Source: Erysipelotrichaceae bacterium
GTDB lineage: Bacteria > Bacillota_I > Bacilli_A > Erysipelotrichales > Coprobacillaceae
Assembly (NCBI GenBank): GCA_018365815.1
Contig: JAGZJH010000024.1
Span: 1-36,198 of the forward strand
Direction of reading: 5' to 3'
Length of the DNA: 36,198 nt
The position numbers and the translations under genes were made by a program. Positions 1 to 7,265 of this stretch are shown in pieces. Position 1 is the stretch's first letter, and each line of letters begins with the position of its first letter. Below the pieces are notes generated by a model. That model made no database searches and was not told the origin of the DNA. It saw only the letters and a list, made by a program, of their open reading frames with translations.

Positions 1-471
1 AATTTTATATAAACTTTGTTTTAAAAAACTATCGTCGATACTATTTCCATCTTCTTTTTTGATATTTTTTTCAATTGGTACTTCATAATGAAGTAAGGCA
101 TTTTCAAAATAATGATAAGTTTCTTTAAATTGATTTTTAAATTCTTTAACTTTACATAATGGTTCATTTTTATAATACACATCTAAATCATCAAATCCAT
201 CCGCATGATTAAAACGAATCTCAATATTTTCATTTAACCTTAAAGTGTCATTTTGATTAAAGTATAATAAAGACTGTTCATCTAAATGTCTTTGGTGTTT
301 TAATTCTTCTTTTTTAACTTTATTATGATGTAATTTTTTAACAAACTCACTAAATATACTTAAAAAGATTAAACCAGCAATAAATACTTTGAAAGGATAA
401 AAGCCAATCATCATACCTATAAAAAGAAATAAAATTAGATAATGACTTAACTTTGAAATCCATTTATACAT
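1..471 (-). CDS. Membrane-anchored protein of unknown function (3' end cut by the window edge)
   Basis: An open frame runs from an ATG at 471 to the window edge, giving 157 codons without a stop. A strong GGAGGGG ribosome site lies 6-7 bases before the ATG. The N-terminus (MYKWISKLSHYLILFLFIGM) begins a hydrophobic stretch covering about residues 10-45, probably a two-helix hairpin. It is followed by a charged, Lys/Glu-rich cytoplasmic domain containing RFNHADGFDDLDVYY. The layout, a short membrane anchor plus a soluble tail, resembles small Firmicute membrane proteins of the XpaC type, but I do not recognise a family signature. The gene is divergent from the HAD phosphatase at 637. The C-terminus is outside the window. 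Confidence 0.7.
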   Translation of the reverse strand, partial: MYKWISKLSHYLILFLFIGMMIGFYPFKVFIAGLIFLSIFSEFVKKLHHNKVKKEELKHQRHLDEQSLLYFNQNDTLRLNENIEIRFNHADGFDDLDVYYKNEPLCKVKEFKNQFKETYHYFENALLHYEVPIEKNIKKEDGNSIDDSFLKQSLYKI

Positions 472-636
472 AATATCCCCTCCAACAAATTGTATTATCT
501 CATAAATCAGTCAAAATATCATTATAAATAAACGAAAAAACGAAATAAAATTAATTTTTATGTTTTGAAAAATCATCTTATTATTTTAAAGATATGATAT
601 GATATTGTCATTATAATAATAAAAGGTGGTTTTAAA

Positions 637-1476
637 ATGAATAAAAAAATTGTATTTTTAGATGTTGATGGAACTTTATGCAATGATGAAGGGTTAGTTC
701 CGAATTCAGCAAGAGACGCTGTAAGAGCTGCTAGAAAAAATGGTCATTATGTTTTTTTATGTACTGGACGTTCACAAGCAGAACTTTATGACTTTATTAT
801 GGAAGTTGGCTTTGATGGCGTTATTGGTGCAGGTGGTGGATTTGTAACAATCGGTAATGAAACATTATATCATAAACGTGTAAGTAACGATGACGTTAAA
901 CATTTGGTTGATTATTTTGAAGCCAATGATGTTGATTTTTATTTGGAATCAAACGGTGGTTTATATGCAAGTAAAAACTTAGTTCATCATTTAGAGTTAC
1001 TATTGTATGGTGATATAGATAACGATAGTGAAGCACGAAAGAAAAAAGAAGAAAACCCAAATCATTTTATTATGGCAATGATTGAAGGGGCAGATTTATA
1101 TCGTAGTGATGTTAATAAAGCATGCTTTTTACAATCAAAATTGGATTTTGAAACAATCAAAAAGGAATTTGAAGGCGAATTTAACGTCATTCACTGTACT
1201 GTTCCTGCTTTTGGTCCAGATAGTGGTGAATTAGCAGTTCCGGGTGTTCATAAAGCAACCGCAATCAATGATTTATTAAATCATTTAGGGCTTTCAAAAG
1301 AAGATACAATTGCTATTGGTGATGGAATGAACGACGCTGAAATGCTTGAATATTGTAAAATTGGTATTGCCATGGGAAATGCAAAAGAAGAATTAAAAGC
1401 TCTTGCTGACGAAATTACTGATACTCATGATGAAGGTGGGATTTATAATAGTTTTAAAAAACATGGTTTAATTTAA
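637..1476 (+). CDS. Cof-type HAD-IIB family phosphatase
   Basis: This is a cytoplasmic phosphatase of the haloacid dehalogenase superfamily, subclass IIB (Cof/YidA-like). These enzymes usually hydrolyse sugar phosphates, flavin mononucleotide or similar small phosphates. All four HAD motifs are visible: motif I FLDVDGTL with nucleophile Asp9 and acid/base Asp11, motif II with Thr43 in CTGRS, the motif III lysine near Lys206, and motif IV GDGMND at 228-233 for magnesium. The cap domain lies between about residues 85 and 195. The length of 279 residues fits the family. An AAAGGTGG ribosome site precedes the ATG. The gene stands alone and ends in a hairpin terminator shared with the convergent gene. 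The substrate cannot be told from sequence. Confidence 0.93.
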   Translation: MNKKIVFLDVDGTLCNDEGLVPNSARDAVRAARKNGHYVFLCTGRSQAELYDFIMEVGFDGVIGAGGGFVTIGNETLYHKRVSNDDVKHLVDYFEANDVDFYLESNGGLYASKNLVHHLELLLYGDIDNDSEARKKKEENPNHFIMAMIEGADLYRSDVNKACFLQSKLDFETIKKEFEGEFNVIHCTVPAFGPDSGELAVPGVHKATAINDLLNHLGLSKEDTIAIGDGMNDAEMLEYCKIGIAMGNAKEELKALADEITDTHDEGGIYNSFKKHGLI

Positions 1477-1483
1477 TAAAATA

Positions 1484-1508
1484 AACGAGGGAGCCTCCTC
1501 GTTTTAAT
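1484..1508. terminator. Bidirectional hairpin terminator
   Basis: The stem AACGAGG/CCTCGTT (1484-1490 with 1497-1503) has a six-base loop GAGCCT and is followed by T-rich sequence on the plus strand and A-rich sequence before it. It lies exactly between two convergent genes, so it probably ends both transcripts. Confidence 0.75.
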
Positions 1509-1864
1509 TATATAATTTCACCATTATTAATTGCCTTTATTTTCCTTAAAGACAAATTGGAACCAGTAACTAAATTATTTTCTCTTAAAAAATCACAAGT
1601 ATATTTTCGCATAATTGAATCTTGGGGTAAAGTGACTGGATAACCTTCATCTAAAAAAGTTTCTTTAAAATAGGTTTTATAAAAACGAAGTCCTTCTACT
1701 CCTACTTGCATTAAATTATCTACTAAAACAACTCCTTCATATTTCATTTCATTTAAACGTTCAATTATTTTTTCACGCTGATTTACTTTAGAATGACAAA
1801 ATAAAATAATCAACAAAAGTGGAAATTCATCATCTTGAGTTTCAATCAATTTAAAATTCTCCAT
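1508..1864 (-). CDS. Small protein, possibly RnlB-like antitoxin family (orphan)
   Basis: A 118-residue soluble protein with no membrane segment or signal. The middle part, EGVVLVDNLMQVGVEGLRFY, and the C-terminal region resemble the RnlB family of type II antitoxins (pattern G-x-[IV]-L-[FV]-D-x-L, then R-F and a beta strand), which inhibit the RNase toxin RnlA. This is a remembered family resemblance, not a search result. No RnlA-like toxin gene is next to it; the neighbours are a phosphatase and a zinc-ribbon protein. Three start codons stand in a row (GTG 1870, ATG 1867, ATG 1864). I chose ATG 1864 because it sits 7 bases from the AGAGG ribosome site. It could equally be an unrelated small conserved protein. 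Confidence 0.6.
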   Translation of the reverse strand: MENFKLIETQDDEFPLLLIILFCHSKVNQREKIIERLNEMKYEGVVLVDNLMQVGVEGLRFYKTYFKETFLDEGYPVTLPQDSIMRKYTCDFLRENNLVTGSNLSLRKIKAINNGEII

Positions 1865-1989
1865 CATCACACCTCTTTTTCTCTAATGGATTTATTATAA
1901 CACTTTATAAAATGATTTGAAATATTTTTTAAATTCATCTATAATTCATATTAATTAACTAAAATTCTTTAAAGAAAGGAAGGATTAAC

Positions 1990-2373
1990 ATGAAAAAAAT
2001 ATTAAACGATCGTTATGGATTTGATCTGTTAGGTCAATTCATAGTCATGTTGTCTTTAATACTCTCCATGCTTTCACTACTTTTAAAAATAGATTTTTTA
2101 TATTTTGTCTCACTTGCTTTATTGATTTATGAATTAAGTCGTGTATTTTCTAAAAAAATATACGCTAGACGCCAAGAAAATTTGAAATTTGCTTCAAAAT
2201 TATATCCTTATCAAGTCAAAGCAATGAAGTTTATTCAACGCCAACAAGATAAAAAAACACATAAATATTTTAAATGCCCTAAATGCAAACAAATGTTACG
2301 TGTTCCTTTAGGGCATGGTAAGATTACTGTCACTTGTCCAAAATGTCATCATCAATTTGATAAAAGAAGCTAA
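1990..2373 (+). CDS. Membrane protein with C-terminal zinc ribbon
   Basis: A 127-residue protein with two predicted membrane helices in residues 12-50, a basic stretch (about 54-90), and a C-terminal zinc ribbon. The ribbon is made of the two knuckles CPKC (near 96-99) and CPKC (near 116-119), with the loop KQMLRVPLGHGKITV between them. This ribbon type is widespread in Firmicutes as a metal-binding, probably structural, module on small membrane proteins. No function is established for this arrangement as far as I know. The ATG follows an AAGGAAGG ribosome site. The stop codon TAA overlaps the TAG stop of the convergent dehydrogenase gene at 2370-2373, so no terminator separates them. Confidence 0.8.
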   Translation: MKKILNDRYGFDLLGQFIVMLSLILSMLSLLLKIDFLYFVSLALLIYELSRVFSKKIYARRQENLKFASKLYPYQVKAMKFIQRQQDKKTHKYFKCPKCKQMLRVPLGHGKITVTCPKCHHQFDKRS

Positions 2374-3308
2374 CAAATATTTTGAGGTTCCCCCTCAAGA
2401 TATTTTTTTATATTTTCAAAAACAATATTTGCTCGTTTTACCAAAGCTTCTTGCGTCGCAAAACCAATATGTGGCGTTAAAATAACATTTTTACAATTTA
2501 ATAAATGATGATTTTTTAAAATTGGTGGTTCCGTTTCAAACACATCTATTCCTGCTCCCATAATCACATTGTCATTGAGCGCATTTTTTAAAGCCAAACT
2601 ATCTACAATTTTTCCACGGGCAGTATTAATCAACAAAGCCGTTGGTTTCATCATTGATAACTCCTTTTGACCAATTAGACAAGTTGTTTCTTTTGTTAAA
2701 GGGGTGTGAATTGAAACAACATCACTTTGTTTTAAAAGTGTTTCAAGATCTACATTTTTAACCCCATCAACAGCGACTTGATGACGACGATAACCTAAAA
2801 CATTCATTCCAAAAGCTTGAGCAATTTTAGCGACACGCTCCCCAATTGTTCCCATTCCAATAATTCCGATTGTTTTCCCCTCTAATTCATAAAAACTTAA
2901 ACCTTCTTTAGTTTTTTCTTGACGGGTTAATAAATCACATTGACTGATATGACGATAAAGTTCAATAATCATTCCAAAAACTAAATCTGCAACTGCCACT
3001 GTTGAATAGCCCACACTATTACAAATCATAATTCCGCGTTCCTGACACGCTTCAAGATCAATATGATCAACACCGGTAAATGCTACTGAAATCATCTTTA
3101 ATTGGGGACAATTTTCAATAAACTGTCTTGTTAAGGGTAAATTTGCTTCAACAACTATTTCAGCATCTTTCGCTCTATCGATTAATTCTAAAGTGTCGGT
3201 AGTTTTAGTCGAAAATAGTTCGATTTGACAATTTGGCAATTTTTTCGCAATAATCTTTTTTAACTCTACTTCTTCAATTCCTAATGGTTCAATTACTACA
3301 ACTTTCAT
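2370..3308 (-). CDS. D-isomer-specific 2-hydroxyacid dehydrogenase
   Basis: This soluble oxidoreductase interconverts a 2-oxo acid and a D-2-hydroxy acid with NAD(P)H; with a glycerate kinase beside it, hydroxypyruvate/D-glycerate is a likely substrate pair. The Rossmann motif GMGTIG is at 151-156. The catalytic trio is present: Arg231 in NTARG, Glu260 in DVFETEPP, and His280 in LTPHIG. After the second beta strand the sequence is LGYRRH, with arginines where NAD-preferring members carry Asp, which suggests NADPH preference (inference). At 312 residues it has normal length. The start overlaps the end of the glycerate kinase gene by 20 bases, so translation is probably coupled. It is the last gene of the operon. 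Confidence 0.9.
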   Translation of the reverse strand: MKVVVIEPLGIEEVELKKIIAKKLPNCQIELFSTKTTDTLELIDRAKDAEIVVEANLPLTRQFIENCPQLKMISVAFTGVDHIDLEACQERGIMICNSVGYSTVAVADLVFGMIIELYRHISQCDLLTRQEKTKEGLSFYELEGKTIGIIGMGTIGERVAKIAQAFGMNVLGYRRHQVAVDGVKNVDLETLLKQSDVVSIHTPLTKETTCLIGQKELSMMKPTALLINTARGKIVDSLALKNALNDNVIMGAGIDVFETEPPILKNHHLLNCKNVILTPHIGFATQEALVKRANIVFENIKKYLEGEPQNIC

Positions 3309-4434
3309 ACGTCCCCCCTAGTATACTCATAATTTGATATGCTGTATTTTCTAAATTTCTTTTCGTATTTTCACTCTCCATCGCTTCGTCTAATGTCACT
3401 ACTCCTTGAATAATTGAAAACAAAGCATCTATTCCCAATTCATTTAACTCATAGGCTTCTTTTTCAATTTGTCCGGCTAAAGCAATTGTACGACAATGAT
3501 ATTTTTTGGCTAATTGACTAATTGCAAAAGGGACTTTGTTTAATTTTGTTTGACAATCTATTCTTCCCTCACCAGTAAATACGACATCAGCATCTCTTAA
3601 CTCATCTTCAAGATGAGTTATTTTATTCACTAATGATAAACCGGGTGTGATTTGACTATCAAAAAAAGTTTTAAAACAATAACCTAACCCTCCAGCAGCC
3701 CCCGCTCCTAAAATATTTCGTTCATCTTTTTTCTTTAACTGACAACAAATCACATCAGCATAATGATAAAGTCCTTGATCTAAAAGTTTAACCGTATATT
3801 CATCTGCCCCTTTTTGAGGTCCGAATATCACACTTGCTCCATTTTGGCCACATAATATCGCATTGACATCACTAGCGATGTTGAAATGACAATCTTTTAA
3901 TTCCGGTAAACGACAACTTTCATCAATATAAGCAATTTTGATTAAATTTTCACCATTTCCTTTTAATAATTGATGATTCTCATCATAAAAACGATACCCC
4001 AATGCCTCAAGCATTCCCATACCGCCATCATTTGTCGCACTACCTCCTAACCCAATAATAAAATGACGATAACCATTATTTAAAGCATCTTTTATCATTT
4101 CACCTAATCCATAACTTGTGGCTTTTAAAGGATTTTTATTTTTTGTCATCATAATCCCACTGGCTAATGCAACTTCAATAATCACCTTATTCTCTACAAT
4201 ACCATAATAACTATCTTGGTATATACCATCAGGATTACAAATAGTAACTGTTTTATATTGTCCATTTAAACTTTCAATTAATGTTTGAACGGTCCCTTCG
4301 CCACCATCTGCCACCCCTTTAACAACAACTTGATGATTTTTATTGTGTTTGAGTATCCCTTTTTTAATAGCATTTCCTGCTTCAATTGAAGAAATACTAC
4401 CTTTAAATGAATCGATTGCAACTACAATTTTCAT
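3289..4434 (-). CDS. Glycerate kinase (GlxK/GarK family)
   Basis: Phosphorylates D-glycerate with ATP, feeding it into lower glycolysis; family members of this fold mostly make 2-phosphoglycerate. The 381-residue length is typical. Signature segments are AIDSFKGS (about 6-13), VADGGEGT (41-48) and the glycine-rich GLGGSATNDGG (128-138); a conserved FTGEGRID segment lies near residue 290. The ATG overlaps the TGA of mgsA (ATGA) and the 3' end overlaps the dehydrogenase gene, so the three genes form a single compact operon. With the dehydrogenase, a hydroxypyruvate to glycerate to phosphoglycerate route would be complete. Confidence 0.92.
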   Translation of the reverse strand: MKIVVAIDSFKGSISSIEAGNAIKKGILKHNKNHQVVVKGVADGGEGTVQTLIESLNGQYKTVTICNPDGIYQDSYYGIVENKVIIEVALASGIMMTKNKNPLKATSYGLGEMIKDALNNGYRHFIIGLGGSATNDGGMGMLEALGYRFYDENHQLLKGNGENLIKIAYIDESCRLPELKDCHFNIASDVNAILCGQNGASVIFGPQKGADEYTVKLLDQGLYHYADVICCQLKKKDERNILGAGAAGGLGYCFKTFFDSQITPGLSLVNKITHLEDELRDADVVFTGEGRIDCQTKLNKVPFAISQLAKKYHCRTIALAGQIEKEAYELNELGIDALFSIIQGVVTLDEAMESENTKRNLENTAYQIMSILGGTYESCSN

Positions 4435-4793
4435 TTAATACCTTCTATCATAATTTTTGCCGCATTGATATTTGATGCTAATGGTACATTGTGAACATCA
4501 CATAATCTCATTAAAGCAGAAACGTCAGGTTCATGTGGTTGAGCCGTTAAAGGATCCCTAAAAAAGATGACCAAATCCATTTTTGAAGTAGCCACCATTG
4601 CACCGATTTGTTGATCTCCACCATAAGGTCCAGATAAAAAACGAGTCACTTTTAAATCTGTATTTTCCATAATTTTCAACCCGGTCGTTCCTGTGGCGTA
4701 TAATTGGTGTGTCTTTAAAATTGGTGCGTATTTCTTAGTAAATTCAATCATTTCTTCTTTTTTACAATCATGTGCAATTAATGCTATGTTCAT
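4431..4793 (-). CDS. mgsA: Methylglyoxal synthase
   Basis: Converts dihydroxyacetone phosphate to methylglyoxal and phosphate, a glycolytic overflow bypass that releases phosphate. The 120-residue protein is a stand-alone MGS-domain protein. Visible family features are the N-terminal IALIAHDCKK, the phosphate-binding TGTTG (about 34-38), SGPYGGDQQIG with the catalytic aspartate, and FFRDPLTAQPHEPD, which matches the E. coli enzyme closely in pattern. A strong AAAAGGAGG ribosome site precedes the ATG. It is the first gene of the operon, divergent from the GH25 gene. Its partnership with glycerate kinase and a 2-hydroxyacid dehydrogenase is unusual. Confidence 0.93.
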   Translation of the reverse strand: MNIALIAHDCKKEEMIEFTKKYAPILKTHQLYATGTTGLKIMENTDLKVTRFLSGPYGGDQQIGAMVATSKMDLVIFFRDPLTAQPHEPDVSALMRLCDVHNVPLASNINAAKIMIEGIK

Positions 4794-4875
4794 AAAAAAA
4801 CCTCCTTTTCTTTTTCTTTATTTTAACATAAATTGTTTAAGAAAAACACTGACAAAATAATACAAATATCTTAAT

Positions 4876-4918
4876 TTATGCTAAAATATAGATACATGGA
4901 TAGAGATAGGAGACTGTT
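4876..4918 (+). promoter_or_regulatory. Extended -10 promoter and ribosome site for the GH25 gene
   Basis: TATGCTAAAAT places a TG dinucleotide one base before a TAAAAT -10 box (4882-4887). I see no good -35 box at 17 bases, which fits an extended -10 promoter. The ribosome site TAGGAGA follows near 4907. On the opposite strand a similar TATGTTAAAAT near 4824-4834 could serve mgsA. Confidence 0.55.
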
Positions 4919-5680
4919 ATGGATAAATTAAAGCAAAAAGAAACAATTGCATTTATAGGCGTTCTAATCATTGCATTATCGATTATTATATTTTTTGTTT
5001 ATAAACAATATCAACATCAAAAAGTCATCACCCCACTTTATAGTTTAGAAAGTCATGAGTATGAACGTTTAACTTTAGGGATTGATGTCAGTGAACATCA
5101 ACAATCGATTGATTGGAAAAAGGTTGCTGATAGCAGCATTGAATTTGCAATCATTAGAAGTAGTTATGGTTGGAGTGATTATGCAAACCAAACAGATGCC
5201 TATTTCGAACAAAATTACCATCATGCTAAAGAAAACGGTATTAAAGTAGGCATCTATCATTACAGTTATGCAACTACAATTGATGAGGCTACTAAAGAAG
5301 CAGAGTTTGTATTGCATCTTTTAAAAAATAAAAAAATAGACTATCCTATATTTTATGATATGGAAGATGAATGTATGAATGATTTAGACCAAGAAACGTT
5401 AACTGCAATTGCTTCGACATTTTGTGAACGGTTAAAAAAAGAAGGTTATTATGTAGGTTTATATACTAATCCCAATTTTTTAAGTCGCATGAATTTAGAA
5501 CAAATAAAACAATACGATTTATGGTTAGCCAATTATAATGTCATGCCAACAGATGATTTTGAATATGGTTTATGGCAATATTCATGTTATGGTAAAGTTT
5601 ATGGTATCGATGGTGACGTAGATCTTAATTTTAGTTATTATGATTATGAAAAATATATTAAAGATTGTCACCTTAATTAA
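4919..5680 (+). CDS. Membrane-anchored GH25 muramidase (lysozyme-like)
   Basis: A glycoside hydrolase family 25 enzyme, expected to cut the beta-1,4 bond between MurNAc and GlcNAc in peptidoglycan. Residues 9-28 form one N-terminal membrane helix with no obvious cleavage site, so the catalytic domain should face the outside while staying anchored. Family motifs are GIDVSEHQ (54-61), AIIRSSYG (77-84), YDMED (146-150, with the catalytic Asp147 and Glu149), GLYTNPNF (180-187), LWLANY and LWQYS (219-222), and DVDLN (233-237). The 253-residue length fits a single catalytic domain with no cell-wall binding repeats. A cell-wall remodelling role is likelier than a phage endolysin, since no phage genes are nearby. 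Confidence 0.92.
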   Translation: MDKLKQKETIAFIGVLIIALSIIIFFVYKQYQHQKVITPLYSLESHEYERLTLGIDVSEHQQSIDWKKVADSSIEFAIIRSSYGWSDYANQTDAYFEQNYHHAKENGIKVGIYHYSYATTIDEATKEAEFVLHLLKNKKIDYPIFYDMEDECMNDLDQETLTAIASTFCERLKKEGYYVGLYTNPNFLSRMNLEQIKQYDLWLANYNVMPTDDFEYGLWQYSCYGKVYGIDGDVDLNFSYYDYEKYIKDCHLN

Positions 5681-5714
5681 TATTAGTTATATATATTTAT
5701 TAAACTTCAATATA

Positions 5715-5754
5715 AAAAAGGATGTTTATGAAGTGAACCCAATTTATTGGACAC
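5715..5754 (+). repeat. IS terminal inverted repeat, transposase 3' side
   Basis: Forty bases that match the reverse complement of 7197-7236 with eight mismatches. The inner part TGAACCC (5734-5740) and TTGGACAC (5747-5754) are identical in both copies. Confidence 0.75.
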
Positions 5755-5769
5755 TAAATTAAATTTAAT

Positions 5770-6664
5770 CTAAGCAGTTAATAAGGATTGATTCCTGTAT
5801 TGTACAGGTGTCAGTCCTTTTAATTTTGTTGTAATTCTTTGAGTATTATAATACTCGATATATTCTTCTATCGCAATCTTTAGCTGTTCTAATGTTTTAT
5901 GTATATGCATATCCATAAAACATTTCGTTTTTCATCTTTCCAAAGAAGTTTTCCATTGGTGAATTATCTAAATAATCTCCTTTTCTAGACATCGATTGTT
6001 TAATGCCTTTATCTGCTAATATTTTGTGATAAGACTGCATTTGATATTGCCAACCTTGATCAGAATGAAAGATCAATCCTTCTAAATTTTTATGTTTCAT
6101 AAATGCTTTGTTAAGCATATCTTTTGTTTGTTCAAAATTTGGTGATGTTGAAATATTAAAGGACACGATTTCTCGATTGTGTAAATCTAATATAGGAGAT
6201 AGGTAGAGTTTTCCTGCTGCTATCTGAAACTCAGACACATCTGTAGACCAAATTTGATTACATTCAGTTGTATTAAAATTTCTTTCATAATATGTCTTAT
6301 GATTTTCTGTATCAATGACTTTTGTAAGTAAGATATTTTTGGTTGTTCCGTTCATATCACCTTTATATGATTTATATTTTACTTTTAGTGTTTTACCATA
6401 TAATCCCATTATAGACATTAATCGTTTGACTTTTTTATGATTAACTATATACCCTCTATTTGCTAATTCTAAGGTTATTCTACGATATCCATAACGTTCT
6501 TTATGAGTATAAAAGATATCGATAATAACGTTCATTACTTCATCATTTTTTATATCTTTGCTTGTTTTAGATAATGTATAATAATATGTTGAACGTTTTA
6601 ATCCCGATATTTCAAGAAGAATCCTTAGTGGAAATTTACGCTGCAATTCAAAAACGACTGTTAC
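5770..6664 (-). pseudogene. IS3-family transposase OrfB (frameshifted near the C-terminus)
   Basis: This is the DDE integrase half of an IS3-type transposase. The frame enters by -1 frameshifting from orfA at 6664 and reads through VTVVFELQRKFPLRILLEISGLKRSTYYY; the nominal start at 6646 is a TTG. The HTH_21 region (HKERYGYRRITLEL) and the DDE residues are present: Asp in STDVSEF, Asp in FHSDQGWQYQ, Glu in SPMENFFGKMK. The frame stops at 5897-5899 after GYAYT. Shifting frame at 5901 restores the missing C-terminus HKTLEQLKIAIEEYIEYYN...TPVQYRNQS to a TAG at 5770. A small indel of two missing bases (or one extra) therefore cut off about 43 residues. Whether the shortened protein is active is unknown; probably not. 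Confidence 0.85.
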
Positions 6665-7170
6665 TTTTTCTTCGGTTGTTGATTCTTCCTTGCTTGAACC
6701 GCAGCTCTCAATTTTTTTAAGTATTCATTCTCCGCTTTAAGTCTTAATATTTCTTCATCTTTAGCTTTAATAATTGCATCTTTATCAGTTGGATTAATTG
6801 GATTAGTTACTTTTTTCATAGTAGGAGACCTCCCTCGTTTGTTCTCCACTATATTATAACCGTTTTTCTTATAAAGTTTAATCCAATTTACTAACAGACC
6901 ATCGCTTGGCAATCCGTATTCAATAGCAGTACTTGTTAGTGATTGACTATTAATAAGTACTTTATTAATGATTTCTAATTTTGATTCTGGTGAATAATAA
7001 TTATTTTTGTTAGATCTTAAAACATCAAACCCATGTCTGTCTATTAATCTAACTAAATAGTTAATATTATCAGATCTTATTTGATATTCTTTGGATAATG
7101 ATGATAAAGTTGCTCCTTGTTTTCGTTTCTTGTATAATTCTATTTTTTGTTCTCTTGTAAGTTTCGCCAT
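6661..7170 (-). CDS. IS3-family transposase OrfA (helix-turn-helix protein)
   Basis: A 169-residue DNA-binding protein that normally supplies the N-terminal half of the OrfAB transposase. It has two helix-turn-helix units: residues 1-50 (LTREQKIELYKKRKQGATLSSLSKEY pattern) and about 60-110 (SPESKLEIINKVLI..., SLTSTAIEYGLPSDGLLVNWIKLYKKNG). A leucine-rich coiled coil follows at about 135-158 (KDEEILRLKAENEYLKKL), used for multimerisation. The end reads PKKK encoded by AAGAAAAAG before TAA, a run of A's where ribosomes of this family slip -1 into orfB. A GGAGG ribosome site lies upstream, close to the terminal repeat. The frame is intact. Confidence 0.88.
   Translation of the reverse strand: MAKLTREQKIELYKKRKQGATLSSLSKEYQIRSDNINYLVRLIDRHGFDVLRSNKNNYYSPESKLEIINKVLINSQSLTSTAIEYGLPSDGLLVNWIKLYKKNGYNIVENKRGRSPTMKKVTNPINPTDKDAIIKAKDEEILRLKAENEYLKKLRAAVQARKNQQPKKK
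6664..6670 (-). promoter_or_regulatory. Probable -1 programmed frameshift site between orfA and orfB
   Basis: On the minus strand the last orfA codons are AAG AAA AAG followed by TAA. A -1 slip on the final AAG continues into the orfB frame (GTA ACA GTC...). The window has GAAAAAG instead of the classic A-AAA-AAG heptamer, so efficiency may be reduced. Confidence 0.6.
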
Positions 7171-7196
7171 AATAAAAATGAACCTCCATTATTTGG

Positions 7197-7236
7197 GTGT
7201 CCAAATAACGGGGTTCATTTCATTAGCGTCCTTTTT
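7197..7236 (-). repeat. IS terminal inverted repeat, transposase 5' side
   Basis: Partner of the repeat at 5715-5754. It lies about 26 bases upstream of the orfA start and probably contains part of the element's own promoter. Confidence 0.75.
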
Positions 7237-7265
7237 AATTAACAACAATCAATATTCATTTATTT

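Larger units (their letters stand above)
5715..7236 (-). mobile_element. IS3-family insertion sequence (IS150-like group)
   Basis: A 1.5-kb element holding orfA and orfB on the minus strand between terminal inverted repeats. The repeats are at 5715-5754 and 7197-7236 and match at 32 of 40 positions by my alignment; the core TGAACCC...TTGGACAC is the strongest part. I could not find a convincing 3-4 bp target duplication, so the exact ends may be several bases inside. The element sits between the GH25 gene and a degraded GGDEF gene. It is probably immobile on its own because orfB is frameshifted. Confidence 0.85.

Noticed and set aside
4919..5680. GH25 gene as a phage endolysin
   Set aside because: No holin or other phage genes nearby, and the protein has an N-terminal membrane anchor and its own promoter.
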